Below are positions 45,590-58,194 of a stretch of DNA of 64,000 nucleotides, one piece after another. Under the pieces are notes generated by a model that was not told the origin of the DNA, did no database searches, and saw nothing but the letters and a program-made list of their open reading frames with translations. The first letter of the stretch is position 1, and each line of letters opens with the position of its first letter. The translations under genes were made by a program, and so were the position numbers. This DNA comes from Cladorhizidae sp. MBARI D1340-BT2 (lineage: Eukaryota; Porifera; Demospongiae; Poecilosclerida; Cladorhizidae), in the NCBI GenBank assembly GCA_028752905.1, contig JAQNBH010000009.1, positions 26,334,370-26,398,369 of the forward strand. The letters run 5' to 3'.

Positions 45590-48558
45590 CAGGGGCGTAC
45601 GCAGACTTTTGAAAAGGGGGGTTATATATTATGTCGGAAGTGGATCATGTGGCTGAAAGCCATGGTGAGGATATATAGTGCAAGAGGGAAATATATATGC
45701 CCCATCCAGCACAAAGCCCCATCCAGTACAAATCGTGGAAACTCCAAAAATATTTACAGAGATGTTGTTCTACGTAAAGTTTGCAACAGTATCGATCCAT
45801 TCCAGTATTAATGCTAAGGCACTGAGTCTTTCCTCACTTTTTTAAACATCGAAGTGTGGAAGCAGATCGTTCACAAATATGGTAACTGAGTGGGAGTGTA
45901 GCAAAAAGGTTCAAAAGGGACATTTGGAAGGGTTTTGAGGCAGCATAGTTTAAGCGATTCACTCAGATTTTGAGGATGCTCATCAGGTTAAATTTGTAGC
46001 CACCTTGACTTCCAGCGATGTAACTCTTCATCAAGTATACTCACATTTGGTAGATCTTCAGAATAGAAATTAATAGCAGGTTCAATATTAATAAAGGATG
46101 AAGTAGTGATATGGATGGGCAAGAGGTATTGCAATGAAGCTACCTGGTTGGTATGCTTAGTAAATATTGATGTATAATGTGGTCAAGAAGAGGGATAACT
46201 ACAGCCCATTTAAAATAATCCTCAACTGAATTAGTGGATTGAGAGGATGCTGAGTTGTGCGTGGCATCGAAATAGTTATATTGGACTGATGCCGAAAGAT
46301 ACGCTGTGAAAAATTATCAACATCTGCTCTATCTCTTTTAAATTCATTGCAACAGTCTCTTGTACTATTGTCACTCCAGAGGTAAGGTCTTGGCACTTTC
46401 TTGTAATTTAACAACAGCTTCTTTAACAGACCTAAAGAGAGTGACTAGGGAATACAAAAATGCCAAGGACTCCAATGTTTTCATATATGCAAGAGCATTT
46501 TTCTTATCATCAGTAGTCCAACCATCTTTATAGTTCACAAATTCACTATTTCCATCGAGTACTATCTCACACATTTCAATTAGAAAAGGATGATATAGAC
46601 AGAAACGCTCCCAGCCATTGATGTTCTCTACCCATCGAGTAATGCAAACGTTGATTATTGAAGACTGCTTTGTGCCAATCTGAGACCTCTTCTGAATGAT
46701 TGCTTTAAGGAGACCCTCTCTTTTAGCTGAATCCTTTATCCATAATGTGAAACCTTTTATCTGAATTACACAGTTCCTTATAGGTGGAACAGAACAGGAA
46801 CTTATGATAGCCAGATTATGGAAGGACTTGCACAATGGGTGTACAATGCCTTGGGATGCTTCTCTCGAAGTAATGCCTGCACAACAGCTATCTCCCCACT
46901 CATCATTGAGGCCCCATCATACCCTTGTCCTCGCAAATCACTCAGTGATAAGCCAAGCCCCTCCAAGGTCTGTATAATGGCATTTGCTACATCAGCTGCT
47001 CGGACTCTCTCAAGTTTTACAAATGAAACATACTCTTCTCGAATGTCACCATGGCCATCAACAAAGTGAAGGCATATGTGCAAATGCTCTACATTGTGAC
47101 ATGAAACCTCATCAGCTAGAACGGAAAAATATTTTGCTTCTTTTATTTCAGATATTGTTTTGGCAAGAATCATATCATAGCCTATAATATTAATAATTAC
47201 ATTTTGAGTCCCTGGTTATAAGTGTGTTGCATTCTTTGCCTCGGTACAATAAAGATGCTCATATAAAATACTGTCTGTCCCCGCAAAAGATTTTAGCAGT
47301 GCTAAAAAGTTTCCTGCATTCTTTGACGATGCAACATCCTCTAACTTTCCACGAACTGCAATACCCTGTTTGCCTAAAAAAAGAATTGCTCAAACAATTT
47401 GCCTCAGGATTGCCTAATTTCCTTTTGAACAGCAGTAGTGCTTGTCATTACATCTACTCGTGATGCTGGATTTTCAATTGTGCATATGCTTGCTGCAAAC
47501 AATCACGATGGTATTGAAGCTTCGGATGATTACTCAAAGTGCAACTAATCTTGATCCAGTTAGAAAAAGGCTTAATTACCAGGTAACCTTTATCTTTACA
47601 TTGGCTAGATGGAAGAAACAGAGGACAAAATACACCATCTACCTTAGAACTGAAGACTAGCCAAGGATATTTACTGAGCCACAATATGTTAAACTTTTGG
47701 TGATAGCTAGGTAATAAGGTGCCAGTAAGGACACTAGGCAATTGTACATCGTGGTGACAGTATCTAGCACCACTAGAAAGCTCATTTATTAAACTAGCAG
47801 CATCATCAATAGACCTATTTGCAGATAATAAACATACGATTCTGGTCCTTCGGCACTTCCACTTGAGCATTCATTAACTATAGGAACTTCATCTTCATGT
47901 CAGCTTTCCAGTGTGGTACTGATTTCAGAATGATCCAGATCAGACTGAGGTTCACTAGAATCTGAATAAATGAGATTGGTTTATCAAGTGTACAGGCTTC
48001 AAGCTAAATAGCTAGCAATAATTTCTCTTATCTTCATCCTCAATGGCTGTTATTTTGAAAAATTACCTGATGTCCATATTTAACGTTGCCTCTTCATGGC
48101 AGAGTTGTAGCTCATTAGTTCCACAACTACTATTAATGCTCACGTAGCTTGATGTGTAACTGTGCAATGATTAGCTCATTAACCGATCGAAGGACAAAGT
48201 CCATCCAACCAGACAGCCCCTCGGTGGGACCCGAGCACCCTGAGCAGATTGGTCTTATTTGCATGGGGGGGTTGTGGGCTTTCTTTAGAAAGTACATTCG
48301 TTGGGTTCTCATTTTCCCCTCCCCCATGGTCAAGGGCTAGGGCTAGGGCAAAGCCTAGCCCTAAGTTATTGTAATTTTGTTTCCACATTATTTAACACTA
48401 TCAATGTACCTATGTATAATTAAAATTATATTAATGAAGTGAGCCATTGTCTGAAATGAAATCTGAGAGGGCAAAACACACACAAACACATTCCAATGAA
48501 TATCATTAAAATGAAAGGGGTGTTCTGCAGAACCCCCAGAAATCCATGTATGCCCATG
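45590..48558 (-). mobile_element. hAT transposon of the ZMYM1 (DUF4371) type
   Basis: The left end is caggggcgtacgcagacttt, a hAT-like terminus. The right end, read in reverse from 48558 (catgggcatacatggatttc), resembles it imperfectly. Between them the minus strand encodes a decayed transposase. The expected 8-bp target duplication is not clear (cttataag on the left, ataagggc on the right), so the boundaries are approximate. Confidence 0.65.
45780..47870 (-). pseudogene. hAT transposase, TTF zinc finger / DUF4371 type
   Basis: The N-terminal part at 47870-47454 carries a TTF-type finger signature (FNILWLSKYPWLVFSSKVDG then VFCPL). 47173-46802 is the DUF4371/RNase H-like start: KYFSVLADEVSC (first Asp), HICLHFVDGHGDIREEYVSF, GQGYDGASMMSG, YTHC. 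46835-46371 continues with KRSQIGTKQSS, CITRWVENI and coil-like helices. Near 45905-45840 the hATC dimerisation signature survives as CERSASTLRCLKKVRKDSV, ahead of LALYILTM-like residues. Order and spacing match ZMYM1-like hAT proteins of roughly 700 residues. Frameshifts and stops occur between 47460 and 47180 and after 46371. It would cut and paste elements carrying matching ends; this copy cannot. Confidence 0.85.
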
Positions 48559-49559
48559 ATAAGGGCTAGGTACTACATCCAAAGCTTTAGTGGATAAATT
48601 ATCTAAGCCTGTCATTATCTAGTAGACTATAATAGTAAAAGAACAGCAAGATCCACACCCTTAAGAGTTCCCATTAAATATATCTAGCTTCACTGCTGAA
48701 TGCTGCCTGTACTAGAGCAAGAACAAACTAAACATATAACGCAGCAGAAATTAGGTTAACTGTTGCTACCTCCCAGTATAGAGCTCATTCAACATAGAGC
48801 TCAAGTTCCATGCAAAGACAGCTGTTGTTGGTCTAGTTTTAACTTACAGAGGAAAATGTACCCATAGCATCTAGTTTTGTGTGTAGCATCCTGAGCGCAT
48901 TATGACACCATGTTAAGAGAGTTGAGATATAGACAGTTGTGGGTATTATTACCACCAACAATAAGTAGTTGTATTATGCACATTGCAAGATGTTGGGGAT
49001 GATTATTGTAGATTCAAATACTCACCAAATGTGAGGAGAGTCCGAACATCAAGAGGAGGGAGATGAATATCAGGTTACGTACAAGAAGGTAAAACATGTA
49101 ACATTACATCATATTATGCATAATACTAGTACACTTCTAAATTTATTCAAACTTGTACGATTACTCTCAGCTGAACAAAAAAGCTGATTTAAATAAAGTT
49201 CTCGTATATTATTATAATGAGATTTTGAACTGCACAGAACTAATTACTCACACAGGAACTGGAAAAAAGAAAGAAAATAAAAGTGCAAAACAAGGTTAGT
49301 TTTTGTCTGTCGGTATCAATTAGTTACAGAGCAACTTACCCTAAGCAAATTCAAGGATTCTCTTTAACTAAATCTGTTTGTTTTTTAGTCCTAACAGTTC
49401 AACAGAAATACTTCAGTCTTCATCAGAAAGAAGAAAGTTTTGTCTCACATCTGGCTAGCTAGTCTGTTCCAGGTATAAAATTGACACAATCGCAGCTGAA
49501 TTTGCATTTCCAAATTAATGGACAGTTCTAAGGCACTTACACAGGATTACATCCGCACT
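48559..49559. other. No gene seen
   Basis: AT-rich spacer with no clear repeats or coding sequence. 48339-48362 (just inside the hAT element) holds a short gggctaggg run related to the 24-bp minisatellite. Confidence 0.4.
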
Positions 49560-50020
49560 CAAATCAATACTTAACCTGTGATAGAATCACTCTTACCAAA
49601 TATAAACATCACCAGTTCGCAATGAGTCAACTGGGAGTTTGTCAGGGATGACCAGTGCATTAAAAATTTTTTTTATAAAAAAACTTGTGGTTACCATGTA
49701 TAGCTCCATAGATTCTGCAAACTTCATGTTATGGACTTTATATACAGCTCAAAAGATATGTCTCTCTGTGTGCTCTATGTTGATACTAAAGTATTTTTCA
49801 TAGATATAACTATAGCCATGTTACAGGAGCTACAAGTGGAAGGATCCTCAAAAACCTGAATGCCTGATTTTGGTGCGTAAATATCTCCAGATTGCCAAGT
49901 GCTAGAGAGTTGAAATTAGCACCAGTGGCTACAGGAAGCCCTACTCTATACAATTACAGGGTTCATTAGGCGCTAAAATGTAAGTACGTAGTCAAGCGTG
50001 CGGGTGGAAAATGAATGAAA
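49560..50020. repeat. Single-arm copy of the foldback repeat family
   Basis: The sequence from taacctgtgatagaatcact to aggcgctaaaatgtaagtac parallels 52515-52960 almost block by block, including aaacttgtggttacca, tctccagattgccaagtgct and gttgaaattagcaccagtgg. It ends in gaatgaaattcat, where the other copy turns around. Confidence 0.85.
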
Positions 50021-51420
50021 TTCATAAGTCTCCCAAGCCATATTAAATTAAGTACCGTGGCTCCTGAGATGATGTAACGACCTATAGATGGTCTATCCTG
50101 CATTCTTTGCAATTGGTTTTATTCAGCAAAGTATATTCAACTATAAAACCATTTGAAGGTCAGTTATCATGAAATATGCAATTCTTGTGACAGGCTCAAT
50201 GTTGATATCCTTTACGATCCAGTTATACCATCATTGGGACATTGGAAAATGTTTTTGGCAATTTAGAGGACGTGCAGGAGGAGCTGCCTGTGCCACTAGA
50301 TCACTTGGGAAAGGTTGCAAATGTCATGATGGAGCAGCAAGATACTCGTTAGGAAACTGTGGACAGTTACAGAGAGTTGCAGCTATAAATAGGCCTGGTT
50401 ATGCTATTACAATTCTTGCCTCAATGTTCTGGGAAATATGTTACACTAATCATGAAGCTTGTTCACATGTTCATAATTGGTGCATGTTTCAAGGACTTTG
50501 AGAACAGTGCGCTTCATAGCAAGATACCATAACTTAACTTAAGAACATTAGGTAACTAAACATGAGAGGCTTAACAACTACAGTTTAGGAAACTAAAATA
50601 TTTTTATAGACAAAAGTGGTACAAGTTAGGCCCCCTAAATGCTACTTAATAGAACGTTCAGCATTTGACAGTCAAGTACATGCACGTGTGTGGGAGGTGT
50701 CTCTTCAATGGGATTGTTATTCCAAGCTCTAGTATGGTGGCTGCTTCGTACCAGCAGCATTAGAACAACATTAGTTATCCCTGCAGCATTAGAGGGTGGA
50801 GTATGTACAGGTGCCTCTTAATACTCTAGCAACTTACAAGAACTGATCTAAAATGGTCTTAAGGCTTTTAAAATCATAACTTAATCAGTTTTGCAAGCAA
50901 GTATAAAGGATGTGAATGGAAAGACCCAAACCTACCTAAAGGAAATGTGGCTAGGGATAAAATTTCTATATATTTTCTAATAGCAACTGCAGATAATATT
51001 TACTTCAGTCCATCTACCTGCAATTTCTATTTGAAGGGTGGTTGCAATTGAAAGGGAGGTTATTATTAACAAGTCTGGTTTGACAAGAAAAATGCTGTTA
51101 CCAATCGCTGATCGCAACCTCTGTCCTCGAAGGAATCTTTATGGGCATTCTGCTGTTTTAGCAAGCTGTTTTTCCTACACTAGGCTACTTGTGCCTATAC
51201 CAGTAAACTCTCTCAATAGTTTAGACTTTGAGAAATGAGTTAGTGTCCTTTGATACATTGTTTACAGTCTTCTGCTGATTTGGGCCACGATAGAGCAAGA
51301 TCTTTGCAGTGGCATCTGGGATGTAAAACTTGTGAAGGTTTTAACACCAGAAAGGATAGCATTAACTTTCAAATAGTTCATCCTGGATCCCGTCCCACGG
51401 ACAATGATGGATGACGCAGG
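50021..51420. repeat. Dispersed repeat (inverted relative of 6.53-7.13 kb) and spacer
   Basis: 50180-50760 corresponds in reverse to 6540-7130 and partly to 38030-38200. The 110-codon frame at 50169-50501 falls in this repeat and is not kept in the other copies. 50870-51420 shows no clear feature. Confidence 0.6.
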
Positions 51421-51840
51421 GAGAGTGCATTTGAGCTTGATGGGAGCTAAGTGAGCATTCTGATCTCTGTGGGTAATATGATTTAATCAATTTCTGGCTT
51501 ACATAAGTATGTTGATAAGGGATCACTAGTTACGGAGAAAAAATGCTGACTTGCTTCCATTGAGATTAGTATGCTACACTTGTTAGTTGACATTTTTGTG
51601 CTTGGATGGGATCCTGTAAACTCTAGTAAAGGTAATGCTACCCTTATTGCTGTCAGAACAGCTAGCTACTACTAATGCCCAACTTTTCCAGGAGAAATTT
51701 GTAGAGGGTAACTCTTTGCCTCATGATATTTGCTAGCACCTTCAATGCATAACCATACTAGATGCTGATACAGAAATCCAACCAGGAGTGCATTTTCTTC
51801 TAAAGAGAGAAGATATTCTGAGGGATTTCAGGCTAGCATA
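51421..51840. repeat. Dispersed repeat, inverted relative of 1.02-1.87 kb
   Basis: Shares gagctaagtgagcattctga tctctgtgggta and aaatgctgacttgcttccat with the reverse complement of 1021-1150. 51640-51840 matches the reverse complement of about 1700-1870. Confidence 0.65.
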
Positions 51841-52360
51841 GGTGAATATACAGCTTTCATTGGCTTGCAGAGACAGCAGCAAAGGTAAGGAAGGGACAGT
51901 TTATGATGGCAATTTTTTGCTTGTCAATCAGTTTTATTCATTTCTATATTTTTATCGCTTCCTCCACCCACTCCCACAAACTAGAACAAGAAATAAAGTT
52001 TAATGTAATAATGCTGTAATCATCTGCACAGGTCCAGTTAAAAATCTGGTTTTTAGCACGTTTTATGATGAATGTCCCAATTAGAAGATATCAGCTTAAA
52101 GGTGAATATACAGCTTTCATTGGCTTGCAGAGACAGCAGGAAAGGTAAGGAAGGGACAGTTTATGATGGCAATTTTTGGCTTGTCAATCAGTTTTATTCA
52201 TTTCTATATTTTTATCGCTTCCTCCACCCACTCCCACAAACTAGAACAAGAAATAAAGTTTAATGTAATAATGCTGTAATCATCGGCACAGGTCCAGTAA
52301 AAAATCTGGTTTTTAGCACGTTTTATGATGAATGTGCCAATTTGAAGATATCAGCTTAAA
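51841..52360. repeat. 260-bp direct tandem duplication
   Basis: ggtgaatatacagctttcat begins at 51841 and again at 52101. The two 260-bp copies (51841-52100 and 52101-52360) are nearly identical, differing at only a few positions. A stub of a third start (aaggtgaatca) follows at 52361. The unit is part of the dispersed repeat also present inverted at 1.57-1.74 kb. Confidence 0.93.
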
Positions 52361-52620
52361 AAGGTGAATCAGTTAATGAAATAATATGGTATTACATTAA
52401 AAAATTAAAGCTTCTTTCTCCATCATAACACATAACAGATGGTGTTACACGACACATAGACAGGGTTACATGTATATCCTTACAAAATATTACCCAATGA
52501 TTTGACTATGTTTCACAACACTTAACCTGTGATAGAATCATTCCTACAAAATATAAACATCATTGATCAGTTAGCAAGTAGTCAACTGTGAGTTTGTTAG
52601 GGGTGCAGGTGCATATAAAA

Positions 52621-53293
52621 ACAAACTTGTGGTTACCACTTTATAGCGCAAAGATTCTGTAAACTTCATTATGGACTTGATATATAGCTCAAAAGATTGG
52701 TCTCTCCATATGCTCGCTTTGATACTAAAATATTTTTCATATAATAACTATAGGCAGGTTACTGGAACTAAAGTGGAGGGAGCCTCAAAACCTGTATGCC
52801 TGATTTTGCCACATAAATATCTCCAGATTGCCAAGTGTTAGAGAGTTGAAATTAGCACCAGTGGCTAGAGAAAGCCCTACTCTATTTTTTATTAGGCGCT
52901 AAAATGTAAGTACTGGTAAAGCAAGCGCACAGGTGGAAAATGAATTTTATGGAATTTTAACAAAATTCATTTTACAACCGAGCATTTGACCACGTACTTA
53001 CATTTTAGCGCCTCATCAAAACGCTTATTGCATAGAGTAGAGCTTCTTCTAGTCACTGGTGTTAATTTCAACTCTCTAGCACTTGGCAATCTGGAGATAT
53101 TTATGCGGCAAAATCAGGAATTCAGGTTTTAGGATCCCTCCACTTTAGTTCCAGTAACTTGGCTATAGTTATACGCATGAAAAATATAGTATTGAAATAA
53201 AGTACACAGAGCGCTATCTTTTGAGCTATATATCAAGTACATACCATGAAGTTTACAGAATCTATGGAGCTATAAAGTGGTACCCCACTTGTT
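52621..53293. mobile_element. Foldback element, arms about 330-345 bp
   Basis: The left arm (52621 to about 52960) starts acaaacttgtggttacc. The right arm (about 52970-53293) is its reverse complement, ending ggtaccccacttgttttt. The turn is an AT-rich gaattttatggaattttaac aaaattcattt. Arms differ by substitutions and small indels. Similar single arms lie at 49660-50000, 8700-8820 and, more weakly, 55080-55200. No coding capacity. Confidence 0.9.
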
Positions 53294-54460
53294 TTTGTTT
53301 TTTATTATAAAATGACCTGTCTCCCCCAAAATTAATCATTTACTATACTAGCAAGACCTCCACTCAGAACCAGTTGGGCAAGGGGGTCGCTCTCAAATGA
53401 AGTTAGTAGAAGCCTTCAACAGTGTGATGCAGTAGACAACTAGCTCCACAGATGTGGCAAGAGAAACAGGGATGCTATATGAGTTTGGGTAGAATCAATC
53501 ATGGAGAGGAGGGCAAACAGTAAACTACTCACAATCACTAGCATTGTGTACATATGCACAATCATGCACTTTGCTACAGATCACCAGTTACATCACCTCC
53601 CTAACCGCAGGCAGCTGTAACAAGCAACCAGGGGTAAAGGTCAGCCAACTGGTATAAGTAAGCAGTGTATAGACCTACTATGCTTGTAAGTAACTGTCCA
53701 TCACTGGGGTCTACTTTTAAGTACTATTCAGGGCTGCATTTATGATTGAGTTGAGGGGGGAGGGAGGGGGCACATATTTAACAACACTATACAATAATAG
53801 AATACCGGTATCTCAAGATCTCAAGAGGGGTTGAGGATCAGCAGTTTACCTTTGCATATGCATGCCTGAATGTGCTACAACCTGTTACTATGATAATTAA
53901 TAAACCAGAGACCAGACAAAGGGCTCTTAGCTCAACTGGTTAAGGACACCACATTCCAGCTATTATATCTAATGATTCTAGGGGGGTAAAGAAATCTTTG
54001 ACCCAAAAATCAACCTCATAGTTGGTTGCATTCTGGAGTTATTGCAGTCCTGTCAAAATCAGGTGTAAAGTCCCCCACTACTTTAAGGACCATTTTACGT
54101 TTAGTATTTCTCCAATCTTGTGAAGTGCTTGTAGACGTACTTGGTTGTTGCAAATTACCACTTATTATCACCTATCAAGTTATAGTCAATATAACTAGTT
54201 CTTTTCTGGCGTACCAAATGCAAGAAACCTTCACCTTACCAGCTGTAGAAAGCGTGGACTATGCAACAATAAAATGTTATGCTCTATGATAGTCATATCT
54301 GGCGCTGTCACATAATGATATTGGTATAAAACTGCTATATCTTCAGCCAAAAAGTCAGTAAAATAGCGAACATAATTTTTTTTTCCTTCTTGGCAAGTAC
54401 CCCCAGTAATGGATGACCAGCATTAGAACTTTCAGATGAAAATTAACCCACTGTTCCTCA
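53294..54460. other. Spacer with tRNA-like motif and repeat fragments
   Basis: 53640-53700 resembles 8635-8690 in reverse. 54080-54180 resembles 8240-8340. A string near 53731 (cagggctgcatttatgattg ag followed by a G-rich run) looks like a hAT terminus, without a partner found. No gene is supported. Confidence 0.4.
53921..53995 (+). other. Degenerate tRNA-like sequence
   Basis: gggctcttagctcaactggt taaggacacc resembles a tRNA 5' half, with an A-box-like TAGCTCAACTGG at positions 8-19. I find no matching B box or closing acceptor strand, so it is at best a pseudo-tRNA or a SINE head. Confidence 0.25.
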
Positions 54461-54469
54461 ACATGTATA

Positions 54470-54975
54470 AGGCATGGTCCATTATATTAGTAAGGTGTGG
54501 TCACTAGAGGGTGTTGTGCCACTCCTTTACATGTTTAAAGGCTTGGCTGCATAAGGTGAGGCCTATTGCTCTTCCGTAAGGCAAGGTTGCATGACGTAAG
54601 ACTTCTTGCCCTTCTAAAGGTCATGATGGCATGTCATGCTTGCATAAGGCATGAGTCCCAGCCCTTTCATTAATAGTTTACAAGTACGGGGTGTGGCCTC
54701 CTACCTTTCTTTAGATGCTGCTCCTCCTTACTGTATATGACATATGTTTGCATGGAGTGTGGACAACTTCCCTTCAATGCATGTATAATGCATGGGGTGA
54801 GCTGCCTGCCCTACCCTTACATGTAGCTATAAAGAATGGTTGCATGTGGTGTCGACTCCTCACCTTCCTTCTCATATATAATGCATGGCTGCATGTGCTG
54901 TGGTCTCATGCCCGTCCTTCACATGTGTAAGGCATGTGTGCATGGGGTGTGGCCTCCTGCCCTACTTTTACAGAG
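54470..54975. repeat. Degenerate minisatellite, unit about 60-65 bp, about 8 copies
   Basis: Repeats of a unit like acatgtataaggcatggctg catggggtgtggcctcctgc cctaccttt, with copies visible between 54475 and 54970. Strong divergence and indels. Confidence 0.8.
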
Positions 54976-56699
54976 TAGGCTTTGCTCTAGTCCCAGATAA
55001 ATACTTCAATGGGCTATCACTTTCCATCAGGGTCAACAATTAGGTCCAGTTCAAGTAGATGTACTCCCACTTTGGTTGCATGTAACTTTGGCAGAGCTAT
55101 AACTATGCAATATTTTTAATATTAAAATATAATACACTTAAAGATTAACCATTGGAGCTCTCTATAATAGTCCATACAATGAAGTGTACATAATCTATGC
55201 AGCTCCAAAACTCACACCCACAAGGTGCTTCTAATATAATTATTATTTAGAAACCTCCTCACATGAGCATAAGTTCATTTTAAAAATTAATAAAAATGGG
55301 ATTCAATCTGTAGTGTTTGTGGAGCTCTATTAATCAGAGTTGTTATAACTATTCAAGACTAAGCGATGTACTGTAAAATGAGTTTTCCACTTCACATTCC
55401 AACCTGCAGTTCCAAAAACTACATTAAAAAATTCAATCAGAAAACATACAGCACTGGCTGCATTTTCATATATAAACCAGGACCATTGCTTGATTTGTGA
55501 GCATAGATATGGTACATACACATAAAAGCAACATATTCAGACTGTTCTTCACCATACTATATAGTATATATTGTACTATTCTTCTTTGAACAGAAATGGC
55601 AATGTTATGTTCCCAGGGGGGAAAACCTGATGCTGGGTCCTTATACTCTCTGCTAGAGAGAAACTGGCAACAATTCTCTATAACACCAGGCACACAGGGA
55701 GAGGGGGATGATGTTATGGGTATTTTACTTCAAATTCTTCAAATTCTTGTATGAACATGAATTAGGCAAGTTTTCCCTCACAGATTTCCTGTGCACCTTA
55801 ACCCCCCCTCAATTCCACTGGTTGAGCCACTGGAGGATGGATCGGAGTATCTGTAGGTGCGGTTAAGCGACTAGAGGATGGGGTGGGGGGGGAGGAACAA
55901 TCTAGGATGTGGTTCATCATGAGGGTGTGGTTTATCTAATGCTCAATAGAGAGGGAGTGGCTGGTGGTGAAGGTGTTGTTTGCAAATTTGAATAACGACA
56001 CGTTGCAAAACAGATAGTTGCTTCGCATTGAGTGTTTATGCTCTATAAACAGCCACATACAGCCGATAAATCAATTTACAATAAATTATACCCCATTACT
56101 AAGGACACCTGTTTTTAGGGATAATCACTGAATATTGCAAAGTGGTCTTTCTAGGAGATTATTTTAATAGTCATCTTCTGCAAATATTTCACACTTCAAA
56201 CCCTTCACCCCTCCCCCTAACTCCCGTGCTAAGTACATATTTTTATAAGTGGACACTAGAAAATCCCACAGGCTAATCTTCTCTTCAGCTTTCTTCTCCA
56301 CCACCTAGAAAAAATGCCTTACGTTGAACAGCTTCCTGTCAATCTTGCAGGAATCCCTTACACAACATGACTCTCTCCCGACACAATATATGAGAAGACC
56401 ATTGGTGGAATGGACCGACTTGCAAGCTGCCTAAATGAATGGCTGCTAATCCTTGGAGCATAAAACATGTGAATTATCTGCATTTGGAAGAATAGGCAAA
56501 AGAGGGACCCTGAAAGATCAAGTTGTCCCTAGAGTATTGCTAGGCCAACTAACAAATGTTGAAGATGCCATTTGATGTTATCACTATGTAATACTTCATA
56601 TCAAAAAGTTTTTTCAATAATGAAAGTCCACTAGCACAATAAACACTTCATGCCCTATTGTATGTGGACTATAAATAACTTTTGTGATGAACCGTCATC
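54976..56699. other. No confident gene; one weak coding relic
   Basis: 55080-55200 weakly matches the foldback arm. At 56314-56560 the plus strand reads MPYVEQLPVNLAGIPYTT, then after a stop TIYEKTIGGMDRLASCLNEW, faintly like the GGVD region of piggyBac transposases. The match is too short and broken to call. Confidence 0.3.
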
Positions 56700-56704
56700 C
56701 CTCG

Positions 56705-57050
56705 CTCAGTACTGCATGTATGTTCTTCACATGAGGAATAAGTAGCGTACATATATTTGTCCTGCATGTGTGTTATTATAAGGAGCGAACAATACGCTTT
56801 GTATACATGAACTGCATGTATGTTCATTGCATGCAGCAATAAGTGGCCTCCTTTCTTATACTGCATGTATGCTCATCACATGGATCAATGAGATGCCTCC
56901 GTATAATTGTACTGAATGTATGTTCGTTAAATGGACCAATGAGTGGCTTCTGTATGCATGAACTGCTTGTATGTTAATTAACTGGAGCAATGGTGGGTCT
57001 TCGTATAATAATACTGCATGTATGTTCTTTATTTAGAGTAATGATTGTGT
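56705..57050. repeat. Minisatellite, unit about 59 bp, about 6 copies
   Basis: Tandem copies of actgcatgtatgttcatt, a variable gcatggagcaatgagtgg stretch and cttctgtata, starting near 56712, 56760, 56810, 56860, 56910, 56960 and 57010. They are degenerate. Confidence 0.8.
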
Positions 57051-57537
57051 GTCCCAGGTGGGTACACTAGTCATGTAGTACCTGGTGGCTTGGATACACT
57101 GGTCATGTAGTAGTACCAGGTGGCTTTGATACACTAGTGAAGTAGTGCCAGGTGGCTTGGATACACTGGTCATGTAGTACCAGGTGGATTGGATACACTG
57201 GTCATGTAGTACCAGGTGGCTTGGATACACTAGTCAGGTAGTACCAAGGTGGCTTGGATACACTGGTCATGTAGTACCAGGTGGCTTGGATACACTGGCC
57301 ATGTAGTACCAGGTGGCTTGGATACACTAGTCATGTAGTACCAGACTCAGGTAGCTTGGATACACTGGTCATGTAGTACCAAGTGGCTTGGATACACTGG
57401 TCATGTAGTACCAGGTGGCTTGGATACACTGATCATTTAGTAAGTACCAGGTGGCTTGGATACGCTGGTCATGTAGTACCAGGTGGCTTGGATACACTGG
57501 TCATGTAGTACCAAGTGGCTTGGATACACTGGTCATG
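57051..57537. repeat. 32-bp minisatellite, left part
   Basis: Unit tcatgtagtaccaggtggct tggatacactgg, about 15 copies, mostly 32 bp with occasional indels. It is interrupted at 57537 by the LTR element and resumes at 63284. Confidence 0.95.
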
Positions 57538-58194
57538 TGTCATGAAAAACCAACCTTCTCCCAGTGTACGGACACTTTAGCTGGCTGAGCAGATCCCTGG
57601 TCTTCATGCGATGCCTGATCTTTGATTCCCAGTCTGTCCTACTGGCAATCCTCAGAACAAGCCAAACTCAGCAACTCTCAACAGAATTGCTGGATTCCCA
57701 AATATAACTACAGATAGTTATATTATAATTATGAGATGCATAAATACACCAGCCATGACAAGATAACACAACACAATATCAACCACAATAACAAAGGTTC
57801 AGAGGGTTCTTATCTAACAGTTCTTAATTGCTGGTTGCAGCAGTCTCTGGCAATATTAAGCTATCTGCTAACTACTCCCTAGCTGTTTCTTATATACTGT
57901 TCAAACTACTACTATGTTTGATGACATCAGGTCATCATGGCACCGACCCTTGGCGACCAATCCAATGTCTTGTCTTATCAGGTGAGGGGTGTGTAGATCT
58001 TTCCTCAGGCAGGTGGACCACATCCTTTATAGTGTCTGGTGGTGAGGTCCTTCGTCTGTTCTCACACTCGCTACCATGGTTTCCACACATCTGGTGTACG
58101 GCTTGACCACTATGTTCTTTGGCAACAACAGCTGCTGGTTTGGCTTCATCCCGGGCTGTTGTGAACTCAGTCAGGGAGATAGAATTTCCTGACA
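57538..58194 (-). repeat. 3' LTR of Gmr1-B
   Basis: 657 bp, TGTCATG to CCTGACA, matching 61683-62127 plus 63096/63104-63283 with a few percent of differences and small indels. Confidence 0.95.

Noticed and set aside
48339..48362. Telomere-like gggctaggg run
   Set aside because: Only two to three imperfect units; the unit is not a canonical animal telomere repeat and relates to the 24-bp minisatellite.
53921..53995. Functional tRNA gene
   Set aside because: Only an A-box-like 5' half is present; no B box and no closing acceptor strand.
56314..56560. Possible piggyBac relic (IGGMDRL string)
   Set aside because: Too short, interrupted by stops and without other family motifs or TTAA ends.
57033..57230. 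Short frames with repeated SHLVLHDQCIQ-type peptides (also at 63476-63691)
   Set aside because: Translation of the 32-bp minisatellite.
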